A stretch of DNA of 64,000 bases from Polaribacter huanghezhanensis (GTDB lineage: Bacteria; Bacteroidota; Bacteroidia; Flavobacteriales; Flavobacteriaceae): assembly GCF_030444335.1 (NCBI RefSeq), contig NZ_CP128595.1:2308501-2372500 (forward strand). The letters run 5' to 3'. Position 1 is the first letter of the stretch, and each line of letters opens with the position of its first letter. Below, in pieces: positions 39,954 to 49,501 of the stretch. A program made the translations under genes and the position numbers. The notes beneath the pieces are model-generated. The model saw only the letters and a list, made by a program, of their open reading frames with translations, did not search any database and had not been told where the DNA came from.

Positions 39954-42377
39954 ATGAAAAAAACAATTTTAGTTTTAATTTGCCTTTTTAGTATATCGGC
40001 ACTTTTTGCGCAAAGGCCATCTCAAGCAGCAACGTATGCTGTTTTTGGTAAAGTAATTGACAAAGACACCAAACAACCTTTAGAATACGCTACTATTGTT
40101 CTAAAAAACTTAAAAAGCAACAAATTAAGTGGGGGAATTACTGATGGAAAAGGTGAGTTTTACATTAAAATTACTGGCGGTACTTACAATATAAGTATTG
40201 AGTTTATTTCTTTTAAAACAATTCGTTTTAATAATAGAACTATTGATAAAAACATCAATCTTGGAACCGTAATTTTATCTGAAGATGGCGAAATGCTTGA
40301 TGAAGTAAATATCATTCCAGAAAAATCTACCGTAGATATTCGTTTAGATAAAAAAATATATAACGTTGGTAAAGACATGACTGTTAAAGGTGGTAATGTT
40401 GCCGATGTTTTAGACAATGTTCCGTCTGTAAGTGTAGATGTCGAAGGAAATGTTAGTTTAAGAGGAAATGAAAATGTACGTATTTTAATTGACGGAAAAC
40501 CTTCTTCTTTAGTAGGATTAGACGGCACAAGCGCATTACGTCAACTACCTGCTGATGCAATAGAAAGAGTTGAAGTAATTACTTCTCCTTCTGCCAGATA
40601 TGATGCTGAAGGAACTGCAGGTATTTTAAACATCATTTTAAGAAAAGGAAAAGTTACCGGATTTAATGGTTCAATCAACCCAACTATTGGAGATCCAACA
40701 CAATACGGAATTTCGACAAACTTAAATTATAGAACTAAAAAATTCAACCTTTTTACAAACACTGGTTATAATTACAGAAATGGACCAGGAAAAACAATTA
40801 ACAATTCAACCTATTTTGATAATTCTGGTACTATTACTGGTTATCTTGATGAATTAAAAAATAACAATAGATTAGGAAAAGGGTTTAATTCTAGCTTTGG
40901 ATTAGAATACTATATAAACAATAATAGTTCTCTTTTGGGAAATATCGTTATCAGAAAATCTGATGGACAAAATACAACCTCCAATAATGTATCAATTTTT
41001 GATGCTAACAAAAACTTAACTGATACCAGAACTAGAGATGAAAATGAATTATCTGATTCAAAATCAATTCAATATTCTCTTAACTATACAAATAGATTAA
41101 ATGATTATGGGAAAAAATTAACAATCGATTTACAGTATAGTAAAAGTGATCAAGATAAAAATGGAAGTATTTTTCAAAATAATGCGTTTGTAGAAAATAA
41201 TAGTACTCTTCAAAACTCTACTAGAAAACTTTTCCAAATAGATTATGTTTTTCCAAGAGAAAATGGTTCTCAATTTGAATTAGGCTATAAAGCTGATTTA
41301 GACAAATCAACTTCAGATTATAAAAACTCCCCTGCTGTACCTTATTCAGATCCAAAATTTAATCTGTCAAATAATTTAGATTTTGAACAAAACGTATATG
41401 CATTATATATTCAATACGGTAAAAAAATTGAAAAATTTTCTTATTTATTTGGTTTAAGGGGTGAGTTAACTGAACAAAACATCAGCTTACTAACAACAAA
41501 TGAAAATTACAACAAATCATATGCTCAATTATTTCCAACTATCAATTTAGGATATGAATTATCTGATAATGAAAGCATCACTCTTGGATATAGTAAAAGA
41601 TTAAGAAGACCAAGATCTTGGTTTTTAAATCCTTTTGAATCTAGAAGCTCAGAAACAAATATTTTTAAAGGAAATGTTAATTTAGACCCCACTTTTACAA
41701 ATTCATTTGATCTTGGGTATTTAAAAAAATGGGATAAATTAACCTTAAATTCCTCAATATATTATCGTCATTCAACTGGTATTTATCAATTTATTAGTGA
41801 AGAAAGAGGAGATTTCGTTAATGGTATCCCAGTAATTGTTAGATCTCCAATTAATTTATCATCAGAAGATAGATATGGATTTGAGTTTAACACCAATTAT
41901 AGTATTTCTAAAAAAGTAAATCTTTCTGGTAGCTTTAATTTTTATGGATTTGAAACAGTAGGTAAATATAATAATGTAGATTTTGGAAATAAAGATTCTA
42001 ATTGGGATGCTAGGTTTAATTCAAGAATTACATTGCCTGCAAGTATTCAATGGCAAACTACAATGTCTTACAGAGGAGGACAAAAAAATGCTCAAAGTAC
42101 GAGTGACGGAATTTTTAGTGCAAACTTAGCTTTTAGTAAAGATTTATTTAAAGACAATGGTACATTGGTTTTAAACATTAGTGATGTTTTAAATTCTAGA
42201 AAACGTAAAGGATATTCTTACACACCAAATTCTTCTACTTACGGAGAAATGCAGTGGAGACAAAGACAAGTATCTTTAAGTTTTGTGTATCGTTTTAATC
42301 AAAAGAAAAACCAAAAACAACAAAGACCACAACAAAATAATGATTTTGAAGAAGGTGGTGAAGGCTTTGGAAAATAA
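39954..42377 (+). CDS. TonB-dependent receptor-type outer-membrane protein
   Basis: An 807-residue outer-membrane protein with signal peptide (1-19, ending LFA-Q), an N-terminal carboxypeptidase regulatory-like beta domain (FGKVIDKDTKQPLEYATIV, about 30-115), a plug domain (VADVLDNVPSVSV, RILIDGKPSSL, AIERVEVITSPSARYDAEG) and a large beta-barrel ending in VSLSFVYRF plus a Gln/Asn-rich tail. The substrate is unknown; no SusD partner is present. A strong terminator follows. Confidence 0.9.
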   Translation: MKKTILVLICLFSISALFAQRPSQAATYAVFGKVIDKDTKQPLEYATIVLKNLKSNKLSGGITDGKGEFYIKITGGTYNISIEFISFKTIRFNNRTIDKNINLGTVILSEDGEMLDEVNIIPEKSTVDIRLDKKIYNVGKDMTVKGGNVADVLDNVPSVSVDVEGNVSLRGNENVRILIDGKPSSLVGLDGTSALRQLPADAIERVEVITSPSARYDAEGTAGILNIILRKGKVTGFNGSINPTIGDPTQYGISTNLNYRTKKFNLFTNTGYNYRNGPGKTINNSTYFDNSGTITGYLDELKNNNRLGKGFNSSFGLEYYINNNSSLLGNIVIRKSDGQNTTSNNVSIFDANKNLTDTRTRDENELSDSKSIQYSLNYTNRLNDYGKKLTIDLQYSKSDQDKNGSIFQNNAFVENNSTLQNSTRKLFQIDYVFPRENGSQFELGYKADLDKSTSDYKNSPAVPYSDPKFNLSNNLDFEQNVYALYIQYGKKIEKFSYLFGLRGELTEQNISLLTTNENYNKSYAQLFPTINLGYELSDNESITLGYSKRLRRPRSWFLNPFESRSSETNIFKGNVNLDPTFTNSFDLGYLKKWDKLTLNSSIYYRHSTGIYQFISEERGDFVNGIPVIVRSPINLSSEDRYGFEFNTNYSISKKVNLSGSFNFYGFETVGKYNNVDFGNKDSNWDARFNSRITLPASIQWQTTMSYRGGQKNAQSTSDGIFSANLAFSKDLFKDNGTLVLNISDVLNSRKRKGYSYTPNSSTYGEMQWRQRQVSLSFVYRFNQKKNQKQQRPQQNNDFEEGGEGFGK

Positions 42378-42396
42378 TACTTAATTATTTGAACAT

Positions 42397-42428
42397 AAAA
42401 AAGGGTTTGCAAATGCAAACCCTTTTTT
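42397..42428. terminator. Terminator after the receptor gene
   Basis: AAAAAAGGGTTTGC (42397-42410) pairs with GCAAACCCTTTTTT (42415-42428) around an AAAT loop. It is shared by two convergent genes. Confidence 0.9.
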
Positions 42429-42451
42429 ATTGAATATTTTTTTAAAAAAAA

Positions 42452-42625
42452 CTACTCTTTATCAGCAGCTTTTCTTGCTTCTCTTTTTAATTTTAAATTC
42501 TCCCAAATTGTGCCACCAATCCAGTAAGGAACAACAAATGTTAATAAGAAGATTAACAACCAAAAACCAGCTGTAAAAATAAACATGAATAATAAAAATC
42601 CTGAAAATTCTGAAAAATCTAACAT
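42452..42625 (-). CDS. Small membrane protein (57 aa)
   Basis: MLDFSEFSGFLLFMFIFTAG followed by a continuing hydrophobic stretch and a charged tail WENLKLKREARKAADKE. Two closely spaced or one long membrane segment are visible. The frame could start 14 codons earlier at 42667, but the added residues are not protein-like and Met at 42625 begins the amphipathic segment. No family recognised. Confidence 0.68.
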   Translation of the reverse strand: MLDFSEFSGFLLFMFIFTAGFWLLIFLLTFVVPYWIGGTIWENLKLKREARKAADKE

Positions 42626-42782
42626 TTGTGTTTCTTTAAAATAATTAATACCACAAAAATAATACATATTTTCAATTTACACTAATAATTAAAATTTATT
42701 TTAAACAAGTATTTTTTCTTTTTGTTGATAACTGATTGTGATACTTTTAGTAATTTTGTAGGAGTAAAAAACAACACAAAAA

Positions 42783-44180
42783 ATGAAATACAGAATAGAA
42801 AAAGACACCATGGGACAAGTAAATGTTCCTGCTGATAAATATTGGGGTGCACAAACAGAACGTTCTAGAAATAACTTTAAAATTGGCCCTTCTGCTTCTA
42901 TGCCCTTAGAAATTGTTTACGGTTTTGCATACTTAAAAAAAGCTGCTGCTTTTACTAATTGCGATTTAGGCGTTCTAACATCAGAAAAAAGAGATTTAAT
43001 TGCTCAGGTTTGCGATGAAATTTTAGAAGGAAAACACAATGATCAATTTCCGTTAGTTATTTGGCAAACTGGTTCTGGAACGCAATCAAACATGAATTGT
43101 AATGAGGTTATAGCAAATAGAGCGCATGAAATTGCAGGAAATATTATTGGCGAAGGCGAAAAAACCATTCAGCCAAATGATGATGTAAATAAATCTCAAT
43201 CATCAAACGACACCTTTCCAACAGGAATGCATATTGCTGCGTATAAAAAAATTGCAGAAATCACGATTCCTGGCATTGAGCAATTACGAGATACTTTACA
43301 GGCAAAATCAGAAGCTTTTAAAGACGTTGTAAAAATTGGAAGAACACATTTAATGGATGCTACTCCACTTACTTTGGGTCAAGAATTCTCTGGGTATGTT
43401 GCGCAATTAAACTTCGGATTAAAAGCTTTAAAGAACACCTTGGCACATTTATCTCAATTAGCTTTAGGAGGAACTGCTGTTGGAACAGGATTAAATACGC
43501 CGAAAGGATATGATGTTTTAGTTGCTAAATACATAGCTGAATTTACAGGAATGCCTTTTATTACAGCAGAAAATAAATTTGAAGCATTGGCTGCACACGA
43601 TGCTTTTGTAGAAACTCACGGAGCTTTAAAACAGTTAGCTGTTTCTTTAAACAAAATTGCAAATGATATTCGTATGATGGCTTCTGGTCCAAGATCTGGA
43701 ATAGGAGAAATTATGATTCCTGCAAACGAACCAGGAAGTTCTATTATGCCCGGAAAAGTAAATCCAACACAAGCTGAAGCTTTAACAATGGTTTGTGCAC
43801 AAGTTATCGGGAATGATGTTGCGGTTACGATTGGCGGAACGCAAGGTCATTACGAATTAAACGTTTTTAAACCAATGATGGCTGCTAACGTTTTACAATC
43901 TGCAGAGTTAATTGGAGATGCTTGTAAGTCTTTTGATGAAAATTGTGCTACAGGAATTGAACCAAATCAAACTAGAATTACTGAATTATTAAACAATTCA
44001 CTAATGTTAGTTACTGCTTTAAACACCAAAATAGGATATTATAAAGCTGCTGAAATTGCAAATACTGCGCATGCAAACGGAACAACTTTAAAAGAAGAAG
44101 CAGTTCGTTTAGGATATGTTACTTCAGAACAATATGATGAATGGGTAAAACCAGAAAAAATGATTGGAAATTTAAACTAA
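42783..44180 (+). CDS. fumC: Class II fumarate hydratase
   Basis: Hydrates fumarate to malate in the TCA cycle; the iron-free, heat-stable tetrameric class. 465 residues. Signatures are the N-terminal [50 protein letters not shown] and the catalytic loop [22 protein letters not shown] box (42751-42758) lies upstream. A strong terminator follows. Confidence 0.97.
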   Translation: MKYRIEKDTMGQVNVPADKYWGAQTERSRNNFKIGPSASMPLEIVYGFAYLKKAAAFTNCDLGVLTSEKRDLIAQVCDEILEGKHNDQFPLVIWQTGSGTQSNMNCNEVIANRAHEIAGNIIGEGEKTIQPNDDVNKSQSSNDTFPTGMHIAAYKKIAEITIPGIEQLRDTLQAKSEAFKDVVKIGRTHLMDATPLTLGQEFSGYVAQLNFGLKALKNTLAHLSQLALGGTAVGTGLNTPKGYDVLVAKYIAEFTGMPFITAENKFEALAAHDAFVETHGALKQLAVSLNKIANDIRMMASGPRSGIGEIMIPANEPGSSIMPGKVNPTQAEALTMVCAQVIGNDVAVTIGGTQGHYELNVFKPMMAANVLQSAELIGDACKSFDENCATGIEPNQTRITELLNNSLMLVTALNTKIGYYKAAEIANTAHANGTTLKEEAVRLGYVTSEQYDEWVKPEKMIGNLN

Positions 44181-44194
44181 TCACAATCAACCTT

Positions 44195-44234
44195 AAAGCA
44201 AAAAAGACTCGATAATTTAAGTCTTTTTTGCTTT
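44195..44234. terminator. Bidirectional terminator between fumC and wzc
   Basis: AAAGCAAAAAAGACT (44195-44209) pairs with AGTCTTTTTTGCTTT (44220-44234) across a 10-base loop. The T runs are on both strands and the genes converge. Confidence 0.85.
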
Positions 44235-44235
44235 T

Positions 44236-46707
44236 TTATGGCTTTAACATTTTAATTATTTTTAAAAATAAATTTCCTTTTTCTTCTTCTTCATGATAAC
44301 CATTTCCATACTTTCCGTAACCATACCCATAACTATATCCATATCCATATTTACCTTGTAAAGAAAAATCATTTAACACATAACTAATATTAGCAACCTC
44401 TTTATTTTTATACTTATCATCAATCATTTTCATCATTCCTTTTTCAGAATAATTTTGACGAATTACATACATTATTGCATCTGTATATTTAAATAATTCT
44501 AGAGCATCTGATACTAAACCAATTGGAGGTGAATCTATAATTATATAATCATATTTTTCTTTTAAATAATTCATTAACTCATCAGTATTATCACTAATTA
44601 ATAATTCTGAAGGATTTGGCGGAATTGGACCAGATAAAATTAAATCTAAGTTTGGTACTTTTGTATTAACAGTAACATCCTCAATACTATTATGTCCAAT
44701 CAAAAAATTTACGACCCCGCGTTCATTCCCTAAACCAAAATCTGAAAATATTTTTGGTTTTCTTAAATCCAACCCTATTAAAACTGTTTTCTTTCCGCTT
44801 AAAGCAAATACTGAAGCCATATTAATAGAGACCATTGTTTTACCTTCTCCACTTACAGAAGATGTAATTAGTATTGTTTTTGAATTAGAATCTGATTTAT
44901 TTGTGTTAAATAAAAATTTAACATTTGATCTTAGCGCTCTAAAAGATTCAGCCACAGAAGATTTTGGTCTTTCAAAAACAGCTAAATTATTTTTCCAATT
45001 ATTTTTTCCAATAACACCTAAAACTGGAATTGCATATGTTCTTTCGATTTCTTCAACAGAATGTATCTTACTATCTAAAGACTCTAAAATTATAATATAA
45101 AAAAGCGGCAAAACCAAACCAACCATTAGAGCAAGTAAATAATTAAAACTTGGTATTGGGTAAATAGGTCCGTTATCCAAATCTTTAGCAGTATCAATTA
45201 TTTTAACATCAGAAACATTTGCCGCTATTGCAGTTCCTGCCTCATAACTTTTTTGTTTTAGATAATTATAATTAGCTTCAGACATATTATAACTTCTTTC
45301 AAAAGCGATCAACCCTTGTTCTTTTTCAGGCAACATTTTTTGTTTATTTAACGCAACTGACAATCGGCTATTAACCTTTTTTAAATCATTTTTAAACGTA
45401 CTTTTTAAATTTCTAATATTCTCAAGAAGTATTTTTTTTGTGGTTTCAATATCTTTATCTAGAGCTATAACATCTGGGTGATTATCTGTAACCGTATTTC
45501 TTAGTTTTTCTCTAACTGTCGTTTTACTAATTAGCTCTCCTACTTCTATTGGAATTTTACCATCGGCTATTTCTATTATTGCGGGTACAGGGATTTTATT
45601 AAATTTTTTATGTGTAAGAACATAGTTATTTAAACTATCTAATAACTCAATATTATTAGTTACATTTCTTTTTTGTGAATCTATAAGAGTAATTTTTTCT
45701 AATATTCCAGATCCTTGTGCAGATAAATTATAAATATTATTTTTTGATTTAAATTTACTTAATTCTTTTTCTAAATTTTTTAAATTCCCTGATTCTATCT
45801 TAAATAAGTTATCTATATATTTTTTAGTATTTTCTGCATAAGCAATTTTTGCGCTTTTTTTATCTTTTTCAAGAACTTTTACGGAAGCATTCAGGTAATC
45901 TACAATTCTATTTTTATTAGATCCTTCTAATTTTAACTCAAGAATTGAAGCTCCATCTGTTAAATCAGAAATTTTAATAGACCTGTAACCTTTAACTGTA
46001 GTGTCAAAATTACTAAACTTAATAAAATAAAATTCTCCTAGAGATAAACTACTAACAGAATGAATTGTGAAGTTTAAAAAAGGTAAATTAATTTTTTCTC
46101 CTGAAAAGTATTCTCCTGAAAAATTTATTTCCTTTGATGCGTAACTAGAAAATGTATTTCCTGTACCTTTTTCTATAATATTACTTGTATAGGTAATTAA
46201 AGCGTTTCTTCCTTCTGTATTATAGTCAAATGAAACCTTGTACTTATCTCCACCTAAACCCTCAATTTTAATAAGATTATCATAAAGTTGAGGCTTATCT
46301 AATTCTACCTTTATTTTAAAAGGTGTGCTACCGTATACATCTTCTAATCTGTACCTTCCTTCTTTTAAATAATCAATGTAAAACTGTAATGATTCTACTA
46401 CTTTTTCATTATGAGTTCTAGACTTTAAAATTACCTTTACGGTACCTATCTCATGGCTTTCTCCACCCCAATTAAATGCTATATTTGTACCTGTAGAAAA
46501 TAATGGATTGTTTTCTTCTTTAACGCTAATAACCGTATTTAGGCTGTATAATTTTTCTTTATAACCGTTCAAAAATTTAGCTACAATTAAAGCAATAATA
46601 GTAGTAACAATAAATAATTTCCAATACCCAATAATTTTAAAAACATACGTTTTTATATCTATTGAATTCTCTTGCGAATTATTTTCATACAAACCTCTTT
46701 TCCTCAT
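44236..46707 (-). CDS. wzc: Wzc-like tyrosine kinase of polysaccharide export
   Basis: An 823-residue polysaccharide co-polymerase/BY-kinase. Two membrane helices (about 28-47 and 528-550) enclose a large periplasmic coiled-coil domain with the Wzz signature. The C-terminal kinase has Walker A with GEGKT at 620-624, Walker A' VLIGLDLRKP and Walker B IIIDSPPIG. The Tyr cluster at 786-804 (nine Tyr alternating with Gly) is the autophosphorylation site. It acts with the Wza-like protein encoded 4 bases upstream. Confidence 0.93.
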   Translation of the reverse strand: MRKRGLYENNSQENSIDIKTYVFKIIGYWKLFIVTTIIALIVAKFLNGYKEKLYSLNTVISVKEENNPLFSTGTNIAFNWGGESHEIGTVKVILKSRTHNEKVVESLQFYIDYLKEGRYRLEDVYGSTPFKIKVELDKPQLYDNLIKIEGLGGDKYKVSFDYNTEGRNALITYTSNIIEKGTGNTFSSYASKEINFSGEYFSGEKINLPFLNFTIHSVSSLSLGEFYFIKFSNFDTTVKGYRSIKISDLTDGASILELKLEGSNKNRIVDYLNASVKVLEKDKKSAKIAYAENTKKYIDNLFKIESGNLKNLEKELSKFKSKNNIYNLSAQGSGILEKITLIDSQKRNVTNNIELLDSLNNYVLTHKKFNKIPVPAIIEIADGKIPIEVGELISKTTVREKLRNTVTDNHPDVIALDKDIETTKKILLENIRNLKSTFKNDLKKVNSRLSVALNKQKMLPEKEQGLIAFERSYNMSEANYNYLKQKSYEAGTAIAANVSDVKIIDTAKDLDNGPIYPIPSFNYLLALMVGLVLPLFYIIILESLDSKIHSVEEIERTYAIPVLGVIGKNNWKNNLAVFERPKSSVAESFRALRSNVKFLFNTNKSDSNSKTILITSSVSGEGKTMVSINMASVFALSGKKTVLIGLDLRKPKIFSDFGLGNERGVVNFLIGHNSIEDVTVNTKVPNLDLILSGPIPPNPSELLISDNTDELMNYLKEKYDYIIIDSPPIGLVSDALELFKYTDAIMYVIRQNYSEKGMMKMIDDKYKNKEVANISYVLNDFSLQGKYGYGYSYGYGYGKYGNGYHEEEEKGNLFLKIIKMLKP

Positions 46708-46711
46708 AATT

Positions 46712-47494
46712 TTATAAATTCCTTTTTAGCAAAATAATAGAAGTGACTAAAGTAAAAATAGACACTAAAGAAGATAATGATTGTAGCCCGGTTGTTCCTG
46801 TTCCCCAAGATTTTTGCTTTAAAGGAATGACATTAATATAATCGTTTGGTTGAATATAAAAAACTTCAGAATCAAAAATTGTTGCCTTTGTTAAATCTAA
46901 AATATATTTTTTTCTATTTCTCCATAATTCAACTTTCTTTTTATTTCCCGTAATAGAAATATCCCCTGAATTTGAAATAGCATCTAATATACTTACATTA
47001 GCTTGATAGATAACTTTAGGTCCAGGGTTTTCAATTTCTCCAATAATTGTATATTTAATTCCTGATAGACTCACCGTTACAAAAAATGTTTCTTTGTTTT
47101 TAAAGTACTTTAAAAGTTTCTTTTCTAACTTTAAACGAACTTTTTTTGTAGTAAACCCTAATACATTTATTTCTCCAATTCTTGGTAATCGAATATTACC
47201 ATGTCTATCAATTCTATATCCTATTTGATCACTTATACCCCTTTCAAAACCTCCACCATTTAAACCTGATTGATTTGTAGTGTTTGATTTCTTAAAAAGC
47301 GCTACATATTTTTCATCTTCAGCTTTTAAATCAATAGTCAGTACATCACCAATTTGCAACCTATATGGTGTATTGTTTAACTTATAAATATTTTTTTTAG
47401 ATATTGGGTCACCTTGCAAATAAATTAAATCTTTACTTGGGATGCATGAAGTTAAAAAAGAAACTAAGAGAAGTACAAAAAATCGTTTAAGCAT
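46712..47494 (-). CDS. wza: Wza-like polysaccharide export lipoprotein
   Basis: A 260-residue outer-membrane lipoprotein (FLTSC, Cys17) of the polysaccharide export family. The Poly_export domain is PYRLQIGDVLTIDLKAED to IGYRIDRHGNIRLPRIGEI, and a SLBB beta-grasp follows (KYTIIGEIENPGPKVIYQ). A C-terminal hydrophobic helix (SLVSIFTLVTSIILL) is typical of Bacteroidetes Wza. It forms the exit channel for the Wzc partner. No glycosyltransferases lie next to the pair. Confidence 0.92.
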   Translation of the reverse strand: MLKRFFVLLLVSFLTSCIPSKDLIYLQGDPISKKNIYKLNNTPYRLQIGDVLTIDLKAEDEKYVALFKKSNTTNQSGLNGGGFERGISDQIGYRIDRHGNIRLPRIGEINVLGFTTKKVRLKLEKKLLKYFKNKETFFVTVSLSGIKYTIIGEIENPGPKVIYQANVSILDAISNSGDISITGNKKKVELWRNRKKYILDLTKATIFDSEVFYIQPNDYINVIPLKQKSWGTGTTGLQSLSSLVSIFTLVTSIILLKRNL

Positions 47495-47578
47495 AGATCA
47501 AAATATAATTACTTCTCAAAAATATAATTTTTATATCGCTCTTCCTATAATTTTCCTTTAATTTTGTTATTATTTTAT

Positions 47579-48352
47579 ATGCAAAAAGTTTTTTCTTACA
47601 TAAAGTACCTCATTAGATCTACAAATCAACATGGAATTCATTCTCCGTTTGTATATGATTTAACCACAAAATGTTTTTATAAAAAACCCGATTCCTTTAA
47701 TAAAAAAGCACTTAAAGCACATAGATTCAGTATTTTAAGCAATAAGAGTAAAATTGAAATTACAGATTTTGGTGCTGGTTCTAAAGTTTTTAAAAGTGAC
47801 TTAAGAGCAATCTATAAAATTGCTAAATATGCTGGAATAACTTCTAACAGAGCCCTTTTATTAAGTTGTATTACGGCCTATTTTCAACCAAAAACAGTTT
47901 TAGAATTTGGCACTTCACTCGGAATTGGAACTGCAGCTTTGCATATTGGGAATCCAAATGCTCAAATTACAACTCTTGAAGGTTGCAAAAACACCGCAGA
48001 AATAGCACAAAAACAATTTGATGAATTTTCTTTTAAAAATATTGAGGTGATTACTGGGGAGTTTACCAAAACGCTATCAACATTAAAATTTGAAAATTCT
48101 TTAGATATGGTTTATTTTGATGGAAATCATCAAAAAGAAGCAACGTTGAAATACTTTCATCATTGTCTTCAATTTATACATAACGAAAGTTTTTTTATTT
48201 TTGATGATATTCATTGGAGCAAAGAAATGGAAAGTGCTTGGTTAGCAATAAAAAAACATCCAAAAGTAAAAGTTACCATCGATACCTTTCAGTGGGGAAT
48301 TGTATTTTTTAGAAAAGAACAGGAAAAAGAACATTTTATCATTAGAGTTTAA
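47579..48352 (+). CDS. Class I SAM-dependent methyltransferase
   Basis: A 257-residue methyltransferase of O-methyltransferase-like fold. Motif I is VLEFGTSLGIGTAALHIG, followed by ITTLEGCKNTAEIAQKQF and LDMVYFDGNHQKEATLKYF, where the acidic YFDGNH matches the metal/SAM site of catechol-type enzymes. The substrate is unknown. The frame could start at a TTG at 47564, but a TAATTTTG box (47559-47566) overlaps it, so the ATG at 47579 is preferred. Confidence 0.85.
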   Translation: MQKVFSYIKYLIRSTNQHGIHSPFVYDLTTKCFYKKPDSFNKKALKAHRFSILSNKSKIEITDFGAGSKVFKSDLRAIYKIAKYAGITSNRALLLSCITAYFQPKTVLEFGTSLGIGTAALHIGNPNAQITTLEGCKNTAEIAQKQFDEFSFKNIEVITGEFTKTLSTLKFENSLDMVYFDGNHQKEATLKYFHHCLQFIHNESFFIFDDIHWSKEMESAWLAIKKHPKVKVTIDTFQWGIVFFRKEQEKEHFIIRV

Positions 48353-48399
48353 AAAAAGTGTATTTGTTTAAATAATAAACACAACAATTTTATAACTCT

Positions 48400-48447
48400 A
48401 CGACTTTTAAACTTTGTAACTTTGTAACTTTAACAACTTTGCAACTC
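48400..48447. repeat. Degenerate AACTTTGTAACTTT simple repeat
   Basis: Units of the form GACTTTTAAACTTTGTAACT, TTGTAACTTTAACAACTTTG repeat with a 9-11 base period between the methyltransferase and the adenosyltransferase genes. It is related to the AACTTT repeats at 35861 and 60233. Confidence 0.7.
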
Positions 48448-48453
48448 AAAAGA

Positions 48454-49029
48454 ATGAAAATTTACACCAAAACGGGAGACAAAGGAACAACCGCATTATT
48501 TGGCGGAACAAGAGTTCCGAAACATCATTTAAGAATAGAATCTTACGGAACTGTAGATGAATTAAACTCGTATATTGGTTTAGTTAGAGATCAAAAAATT
48601 GATGAAAACGCAATCAATTCTTTGATTAGAATTCAAAACGAATTGTTTACGCTTGGCTCCATGTTGGCAACTCCACCAGAAAAAGAAATCTTAAAAAGTG
48701 GAAAAGAGCGATTGAATATTCCTAAAATCACTTCAGAAAACGTTGTATTATTAGAGCAAGAAATTGATACCATGAATTTAGAATTGCCTCAAATGACCAA
48801 TTTTATTTTGCCTGGAGGAAATCAAACCGTGTCATTCTGTCACATTGCTAGATGCATTTGCCGTAGAACGGAAAGATTAGTAACTGCCTTAAATGAAACT
48901 GAAACCGTAAATCCTGCTATTTTAGAATATTTAAACCGCCTTTCTGACTATCTCTTTGTATTGGCACGGAAGTTGTCTAAAGACTTATCCGTTAAGGAAA
49001 CTCCGTGGATTCCTGAAAAAGAAAAATAA
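48454..49029 (+). CDS. PduO-type cob(I)yrinic acid a,c-diamide adenosyltransferase
   Basis: Makes adenosylcobalamin from reduced cobalamin and ATP. 191 residues; signatures are the N-terminal KIYTKTGDKGTTALFGG ATP loop and the C-terminal helix HIARCICRRTERLVTAL. The start at ATG 48454 matches homologues; an upstream in-frame TTG (48439) lies in repeat sequence. The product is the cofactor that a CarH-type photoreceptor needs, although adenosylcobalamin-dependent mutases may be the main users. Confidence 0.93.
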   Translation: MKIYTKTGDKGTTALFGGTRVPKHHLRIESYGTVDELNSYIGLVRDQKIDENAINSLIRIQNELFTLGSMLATPPEKEILKSGKERLNIPKITSENVVLLEQEIDTMNLELPQMTNFILPGGNQTVSFCHIARCICRRTERLVTALNETETVNPAILEYLNRLSDYLFVLARKLSKDLSVKETPWIPEKEK

Positions 49030-49066
49030 GTTCTTTAATTTTATTGACAGATTTATCAAAAAAAAC

Positions 49067-49096
49067 TTGGTTTTCTGATTAAAAAAATTATTTTTG
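49067..49096 (+). promoter_or_regulatory. Promoter of the DUF2795 gene
   Basis: TTG at 49067-49069, exactly 19 bases, then TATTTTTG at 49089-49096. Transcription should begin about 49100, 20 bases before the start codon. Confidence 0.8.
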
Positions 49097-49119
49097 CAGA
49101 AAATTAAACTTTACTAAAA

Positions 49120-49341
49120 ATGTATTGGACACTAGAATTAGCATCTTATTTAGCAGATGCGCCTTGGCCAGCAACGAAGGATGAATTGATAGATTACGCT
49201 ATTAGAACAGGAGCACCGTTGGAAGTTGCAGAAAACTTACAAGAAATTGAAGATGAAGACGAAGCTTATGATTCTATTATAGAAATTTGGCCTGACTATC
49301 CGACTGAAGAAGATTATCTTTGGAACGAAGATGAATATTAA
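49120..49341 (+). CDS. DUF2795 domain protein
   Basis: A 73-residue, strongly acidic protein of the DUF2795 family: YWTLELASYLADAPWPATKD, ELIDYAIRTGAPLEVAENLQ, and a Glu/Asp-rich tail ending in YLWNEDEY. It is small, probably cytosolic and of unknown function. It has its own promoter and terminator, which suggests strong independent expression. Confidence 0.88.
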   Translation: MYWTLELASYLADAPWPATKDELIDYAIRTGAPLEVAENLQEIEDEDEAYDSIIEIWPDYPTEEDYLWNEDEY

Positions 49342-49358
49342 CAAAAATTTACATCAAG

Positions 49359-49385
49359 AAAGTCTCAATCGAGGCTTTTTTTTTG
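49359..49385 (+). terminator. Terminator after DUF2795
   Basis: AAAGTCTC (49359-49366) pairs with GAGGCTTT (49371-49378) around AATC, with one G-U pair, followed by a long T run. Confidence 0.8.
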
Positions 49386-49460
49386 TTTACATTTAACATT
49401 AAATTGTAATTGCTGTCAATAAATATCAACTTATTTATTATCAACTAATTATAAATCAGT

Positions 49461-49481
49461 ATTCAATTTATAAAATTGAAT
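49461..49481. promoter_or_regulatory. Perfect palindrome in front of secA
   Basis: ATTCAATTT-ATA-AAATTGAAT: 9-base perfect arms with a 3-base centre, ending 20 bases before the secA start codon. It may be an operator or form a leader hairpin; no TAnnTTTG box is found beside it. Confidence 0.55.
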
Positions 49482-49501
49482 TTTAATACAGAATATATAC
49501 A

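Noticed and set aside
42759..42765. AGGAG upstream of fumC
   Set aside because: It is over 15 bases from the start codon, too far for a normal ribosome site, and this phylum rarely uses such sites.
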